From the NCBI GenBank assembly GCA_021845325.1, contig JAKBRR010000041.1:1-9392 (forward strand): a stretch of 9,392 nucleotides of DNA. The letters are read 5' to 3'. The position numbers and the translations under genes are program-made. Every line of letters starts with the position of its first letter. The first letter of the stretch is position 1. A model generated the notes under the pieces. It had not been told where the DNA came from. It was given only the letters and a program-made list of their open reading frames with translations, and searched no databases. Below are positions 6,353-9,392 of the stretch, piece by piece. Origin of the DNA: Thermoplasmata archaeon. Lineage in GTDB: Archaea; Thermoplasmatota; Thermoplasmata; Thermoplasmatales; Thermoplasmataceae.

Positions 6353-6542
6353 CTCTGTTTTAATTAGCTCACCACTTAATGAATTCAGTATAACAAAATT
6401 GATCAGCAATCATTAAGTTATGTTTTAAACATAGACAAAGTCTGTATTACGTTGCACTTAAAAAGGCAATGTCCGGCGGAATTTAGGTGTGTCATTGATC
6501 TTGAGTGAAAAGTCGGTATACTAAGGAATTACGTAAAACTTT

Positions 6543-6550
6543 CTTTAATA
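6543..6550 (+). promoter_or_regulatory. TATA-like box directly before the small-protein gene
   Basis: CTTTAATA is centred about 27 bp before ATG 6575. This allows a leaderless mRNA from that ATG, or a roughly 12-base leader before TTG 6587. Confidence 0.35.
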
Positions 6551-6574
6551 GAAAGGTTATTATTTCTTCTCTGT

Positions 6575-7033
6575 ATGGTATCCTGTTTGGGAACGAGAAG
6601 TCAGGGAAATGCAGGAGATTTCAAAGGTAAAAAAGAAACGTTGAAGGTCGCTCGTGATTTAAGAAATGCTATGAATGAACATAGCGATGCAAAGACCTTG
6701 GCCAAAATGGTTGTTAAGACACTTGCAGTTTCAAATCCATCTATTGGGTTATTGGTATTAGGAGCAGAGCTTGCTAATTCTGCGTATAAAGGACTTAAAA
6801 CTTTTCAACAAACAGGTGATCTGAAAAAAGCCATGGTCTCATCAGGTATTGAAATGGCGAAGACCTTCACAGATAGCGTTTTACTGCCTGGTGGAATAAG
6901 AACGGTATCGGATTTTATTGTTCCAGGATTGGTGTATAAATTTGCAAGAAATGGGATTAATCCGGAAAAGTTGGAGGAAGATAAAAGAATGATAAAATCA
7001 GCAATAGAAGGAGCAGCAGGTGTATTATCTTGA
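6575..7033 (+). CDS. Small protein of unknown family, first gene of QueC-like operon; possible N-terminal-glycine acceptor
   Basis: I do not recognise a named family. From ATG 6575 it is 152 residues, beginning MVSCLGTRSQGNAGDF. An in-frame TTG at 6587 would instead give MGTRSQGNAGDF, 148 residues. Such a Met-Gly-Thr-x-Ser start followed by a Gly-rich tail recalls, from memory, QatB-type partners of QueC-like defence enzymes. The choice is open: a TATA-like box favours a leaderless ATG, and TTG has only a weak GGT (6577-6579) upstream, though TTG starts are used elsewhere here. The rest is helical: a charged helix (about 19-36), a hydrophobic Gly-containing stretch (NPSIGLLVLGAELANSAYKG, 54-73), and a second hydrophobic part (SVLLPGGIRTVSDFIVPGLV, 101-120) that could touch membranes or form an oligomer core. 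It overlaps the next gene by 4 bases. Confidence 0.65.
   Translation: MVSCLGTRSQGNAGDFKGKKETLKVARDLRNAMNEHSDAKTLAKMVVKTLAVSNPSIGLLVLGAELANSAYKGLKTFQQTGDLKKAMVSSGIEMAKTFTDSVLLPGGIRTVSDFIVPGLVYKFARNGINPEKLEEDKRMIKSAIEGAAGVLS
7018..7022 (+). promoter_or_regulatory. Shine-Dalgarno AGGTG for the 100-residue protein
   Basis: AGGTG lies 7 bases before TTG 7030, whose codon overlaps the previous stop (TTGA, 7030-7033). Together these favour the TTG start over the internal ATG at 7060. Confidence 0.45.
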
Positions 7034-7332
7034 CCGCAGATATAAAGCTCAGGGATTTTATGCTAAAATTCTATGAAAATTTAATTTATGGAATTCTTAG
7101 ATCAAGTTTAACGACAGACGATAGAGTTTCTGATTCCTATTTCAATCTTAGTGAGATTGAAAAAAGAAATTTAGATGGCGAACTCTATAAGAAAGCCAAG
7201 AATATGTCTATGACTGTAGTTAATGAATTGACAGCACATAATCTACTTCTTGAAACAGAGCCAACAAAAGCCCAAGCTAAAGAGATAGAAGAAATTATAA
7301 GAAAAGTTCTTTTAGATTATTCGGAAGATTGA
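7030..7332 (+). CDS. Small helical protein of unknown function in QueC-like operon
   Basis: This 100-residue protein belongs to no family I recognise. It looks wholly alpha-helical and soluble: helix at about 5-26 (KLRDFMLKFYENLIYGILR), a polar linker (TTDDRVSDSYFN), helix 40-75 with many charges, and an amphipathic C-terminal helix from 79 to 97 (TKAQAKEIEEIIRKVLLDY). No cysteines, membrane segments or catalytic motifs are visible. The TTG start overlaps the stop of the previous gene by four bases, and its own stop lies one base before the ATG of the QueC-like gene, so all three are probably made together. This suggests a complex subunit or adaptor. If ATG 7060 is used instead, the protein is 90 residues and loses part of the first helix. 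Confidence 0.65.
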   Translation: MTADIKLRDFMLKFYENLIYGILRSSLTTDDRVSDSYFNLSEIEKRNLDGELYKKAKNMSMTVVNELTAHNLLLETEPTKAQAKEIEEIIRKVLLDYSED

Positions 7333-7333
7333 A

Positions 7334-8707
7334 ATGAGAATAATAGTAACTTCTGTAGATTTTAATGGTATATCTAATAAGGTTATCATTTCACCCCAGA
7401 GCGGAGATATAAGATTCGACAGATTTATAGATACAGGAAAAACAAGCCTAAAATTTCAGAACTATGAATTTTTAACCCTAATATGTGGAATATTTATACT
7501 TGAGGGACTATTAAGAGATGGTTCTTATGATAATTATGCAATAGAAAAAAACTCAAAGATAAGCGTGGAGATAGAAATTGACTATATAAATCAGGAACAA
7601 GAAGCCCTTTTAGGAACCTATATAACCTATCTACTAACATTTTCACTGGGTATACCTCTTGATATCCATATAAAGGCTTTAAGTAGTAAATGGCAAACTT
7701 CTATAACTGATCTTGCTAACAGGAATGGTGCAGTTTGTCTCTTTTCCGGAGGGGCAGATAGTTTCACAGGTATTTTGAGTTCGAAGAGAGAAGGAATAGA
7801 GACTATTGGTGTGTTTGTGTCACATGCCATGCTTAGGAAGCTTGTCGAAGAGGACCTTATTCCTTTTATGAGTTCCAAGGATATTCCTATCAAAGTAATC
7901 AAAATCTCAAAAGGCAGAAGCAAATTGCAACAGATGAGAGGTTTTGTGTATGCGGCAATTGGAACAATTGTCGCCCACACAGAAGGAATGCATAAAGTTA
8001 TTATATCTGAGATTGGACCTGTCATGTTCCAGCCAGCATATGATATTCTTGATGAAGTAACCATTACTACTCATCCAGTCACATTAGAACTGACACGGAA
8101 AATATTCGAAGTATTATATAAAGAAGATTTCGAATACATAACTCCATTTAGATCATTAACAAAGGCTGAAGCAGTTTCCTTTGCTAGTGATTTTGAATTA
8201 TTAAAGAAGACAAATTCCTGCAGAAGTACCAGGTACTCGAACAACGACTATCCGAATTGCGGTAGATGCTTAGGCTGCCTTATTCGCAGAATATCATTCA
8301 TTGTAGCCGGAATAGAGGACGGCAATGATGACAAATATGCATGGGACGTTTTCTTAAAAGGCGAGGGATCTAATGTGATGGGACGCGGTGATGGTTGGAA
8401 AATAAAGACAAAATCCTTTTCAGACTTATATCAGATATTGAATTTTTCTGATTCCATTTTAAGAAACGTTGAAAATAGTGTCAGTAGTCCAAAAATTGAC
8501 GATTTTGAGTTGAATAATTTATTTACCAGGTTCTCGTTAGAGGTTATGAGCGCAGCATATTTGATGTATGACAAGAAAAAATTAGGAACAAACCGTCTTG
8601 TAGAAAATTTCTATCTATCACTAAAAAGAGACGGAATAATTAACGCGGAAATGCTAGAAGAGAGAATTTTATCTGTTAGAAATAGAGAATATAAACCGTC
8701 TTTCTAA
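7334..8707 (+). CDS. QueC-like PP-loop ATPase, enlarged (QatC/Cap9-like)
   Basis: This 457-residue protein contains the core of the 7-cyano-7-deazaguanine synthase (QueC) family. The PP-loop ATP-pyrophosphatase motif is CLFSGGADS (135-143). LTKAEAVSFA (275-284) matches the QueC 'tKaei' segment, and four cysteines in a zinc-knuckle pattern are C296-x12-C309-x2-C312-x2-C315, followed by LIRR. SEIGPVMFQPAYD (225-237) fills the position of the QueC 'ENG' active-site loop. Housekeeping QueC is only about 220-240 residues. This one has an extra N-terminal domain (about 1-130) and a helical C-terminal domain (about 330-457), as in QueC-like proteins of the Qat and type IV CBASS defence systems. QueC activates 7-carboxy-7-deazaguanine with ATP. 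Defence homologues are reported, as I recall, to attach a deazaguanine to a protein N-terminus. Cytoplasmic. ATG 7334 lies one base after the previous stop. Confidence 0.85.
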   Translation: MRIIVTSVDFNGISNKVIISPQSGDIRFDRFIDTGKTSLKFQNYEFLTLICGIFILEGLLRDGSYDNYAIEKNSKISVEIEIDYINQEQEALLGTYITYLLTFSLGIPLDIHIKALSSKWQTSITDLANRNGAVCLFSGGADSFTGILSSKREGIETIGVFVSHAMLRKLVEEDLIPFMSSKDIPIKVIKISKGRSKLQQMRGFVYAAIGTIVAHTEGMHKVIISEIGPVMFQPAYDILDEVTITTHPVTLELTRKIFEVLYKEDFEYITPFRSLTKAEAVSFASDFELLKKTNSCRSTRYSNNDYPNCGRCLGCLIRRISFIVAGIEDGNDDKYAWDVFLKGEGSNVMGRGDGWKIKTKSFSDLYQILNFSDSILRNVENSVSSPKIDDFELNNLFTRFSLEVMSAAYLMYDKKKLGTNRLVENFYLSLKRDGIINAEMLEERILSVRNREYKPSF

Positions 8708-9156
8708 TTTGGTTTCTCAACAGTCTTCAATGGTTTTTAGATAATGGTGCCCAAAATCTTGTAAAAAGGTAAAGATTCTATTTCTCGAATATTTTCGATT
8801 TTGCAAGACAATAATTGTATTCTCACATAAATATATCATTTATTGATTGTTAATCAACAAAATACTAAATCTGTGTTAAAACGAAAAATTCTTAGAGGAC
8901 TTGGAAGAGAGTTATAATTGACATTTGTCTTTTTATTGGATACTGATATATTGACCGAATTGTACTATTGAAATCATTCTTTCTCTTATAAGCCTTCGTA
9001 GGTGTTTTAGCGTCTTTTCTATTTGTATGCATTGGTTTAAAACTAATACTCTATAAAAATGGCTTCGCTTTTCTATAAATGTATTATTTGAATTTCCTTC
9101 TAATAAAGAAAATCTAACGTCAGAATGTTTTATATATCCATATTGGCTGTAACGGT
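8708..9156. other. AT-rich gap with inverted repeats and a possible decayed minus-strand reading frame
   Basis: No gene with a start signal is visible. A T-run at 8734-8738 may end the QueC-like transcript. CAAAATC (8752-8758) can pair with GATTTTG (8797-8803), and AATCTT/AAGATT lie inside that (8755-8760, 8772-8777). TTGATT-GTT-AATCAA at 8843-8857 is a perfect hairpin or operator-like palindrome. The minus strand is open from 9166 down to a TAA at 8933-8935 (77 codons, containing RFSLLEGNSNNTFIEKRSHF) but lacks an early start codon. It may be the tail of a degraded gene such as a transposase, or chance. Confidence 0.4.
9128..9137 (+). promoter_or_regulatory. TATA box of the reductase gene
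   Basis: TTTTATATAT is centred 24-25 bp before ATG 9157. No Shine-Dalgarno motif lies between, which fits a leaderless transcript. Confidence 0.6.
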
Positions 9157-9392
9157 ATGAGAAAGGTTATCCTTGATACAATAATTTCTCTGGATGGTTA
9201 TTATACAAGCCTGAATAATGAAATTGACTGGTTTGGTTTCAGCAGGGAGGAAATTGAATGGTCTGAGGAGATTCTCAGAAGGGTAGATACAATGCTTTAT
9301 GGCCGTGTAACATATCAGGAGTTCAGCGAATTCTGGCCAAAAGCTTCTCCGACTCCAGAAGGTTTTGACGCAGAAATCATAGGAGAGTTGAA
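9157..9392 (+). CDS. RibD C-terminal/DHFR-fold reductase, partial (cut by window end)
   Basis: The first 78 residues are present; the gene continues past the window. MRKVILDTIISLDGYYTSLNNEIDWF matches the start of the stand-alone RibD_C/dihydrofolate-reductase-like family (YyaP/YwjB type). There the first strand leads into S-L-D-G-Y, and a short loop ends in E-I-D-W. The second hallmark follows at about 49-61: TMLYGRVTYQEFSEFW, the 'lyGRxTYe…W' NADPH-binding segment. Full-length members have about 170-190 residues, so under half is visible. These proteins are NAD(P)H-dependent reductases of uncertain substrate and are usually not the essential DHFR. The base composition is higher in GC (about 50% in the last full line) than the gap before it, so this gene probably marks the return to ordinary chromosome. 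Expression is likely leaderless from the TATA box at 9128-9137. Confidence 0.8.
   Translation, partial: MRKVILDTIISLDGYYTSLNNEIDWFGFSREEIEWSEEILRRVDTMLYGRVTYQEFSEFWPKASPTPEGFDAEIIGEL

Larger units (their letters stand above)
6162..6574 (+). other. AT-rich gap with several inverted repeats
   Basis: No convincing gene is visible. The gap holds several inverted repeats. ATCTGTA/TACAGAT form a tight hairpin at about 6229-6244. TATCAC (6216-6221) pairs with GTGATA (6263-6268), and CTGATAA (6221-6227) can pair with TTATCAG (6290-6296). ACTTAATGAATT (6374-6385) pairs with AATCATTAAGT (6408-6418) with one bulge. TATGTTT and AAACATA form a palindrome at 6419-6433, followed by AGAC-AAA-GTCT at 6433-6443. 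A T-rich run at 6309-6322 may end the OLD transcript. It may hold operators or a structured untranslated RNA. Confidence 0.5.

Noticed and set aside
6445..6510. Possible small RNA or tRNA around the GC-richer patch with TCCGGCGGA
   Set aside because: No T-arm motif, no cloverleaf pairing and no acceptor stem found. The short palindromic core is too small to support an RNA gene.
7627..8064. 145-residue minus-strand open frame
   Set aside because: It is the antisense shadow of the QueC-like PP-loop region; no start signals and no domain.
6575..8707. Calling the operon QatABCD or type IV CBASS outright
   Set aside because: Only the QueC-like component is recognisable. The ATPase, TatD nuclease and CD-NTase that define those systems are absent from the window, and the 152-residue protein is not similar enough by eye to name QatB.

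Overview
The window looks archaeal, most likely from the Thermoplasmata. Gene starts are preceded by GGTGA/GAGGTGA ribosome-binding motifs. Archaeal TATA-like boxes sit about 25 bp ahead of several starts, consistent with leaderless mRNAs. TTG and GTG starts are common, and genes are packed with 1-6 base gaps or 4-base overlaps. The lineage is inferred from these traits, not from a marker gene. Every gene with good support is on the + strand.

Layout. (1) 1-1412: end of a small metabolic operon. It holds a short-chain dehydrogenase interrupted by an in-frame stop, a START/SRPBCC-fold protein, and a four-helix membrane protein resembling half of a COX15/CtaA haem A synthase. A terminator-like hairpin follows. 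(2) 1413-1923: mostly non-coding, with the first copy of a 37-bp direct repeat. (3) 1924-4477: a four-gene operon of a coiled-coil membrane protein, a ribbon-helix-helix-like regulator, a DrrA-type ABC ATPase and an ABC-2 permease. It is bounded on the far side by the second copy of the 37-bp repeat (36/37 identical). (4) 4638-6161: an OLD-family protein (ABC-type ATPase plus TOPRIM nuclease). (5) 6162-6574: an AT-rich gap full of inverted repeats. (6) 6575-8707: a tight three-gene unit of a small protein, a 100-residue helical protein and a 457-residue QueC-like PP-loop enzyme. (7) 8708-9156: an AT-rich gap. (8) 9157-end: start of a RibD/DHFR-type reductase, apparently read from a leaderless mRNA.

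The most interesting part is 4638-8707. OLD nucleases and enlarged QueC-like proteins are both known in antiviral defence (Gabija and other OLD systems; QatABCD and type IV CBASS). I do not recognise this particular set: OLD plus two small unknown proteins plus a QueC-like enzyme, with no KAP ATPase, no TatD nuclease, no CD-NTase and no helicase visible. If translation of the 6575 gene begins at an internal TTG (6587), the protein starts Met-Gly-Thr-Arg-Ser. That would be an N-terminal glycine like those proposed as acceptors for QueC-like protein-modifying enzymes. My working model is a compact archaeal defence cassette. In it the QueC-like enzyme would modify a small partner protein, and the OLD nuclease would be a sensor or effector, or an adjacent independent defence gene. 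Hand counts of sample 60-base lines give about 20-43% GC inside this block, against about 47-50% in the dehydrogenase and reductase at the two ends, which suggests an island.
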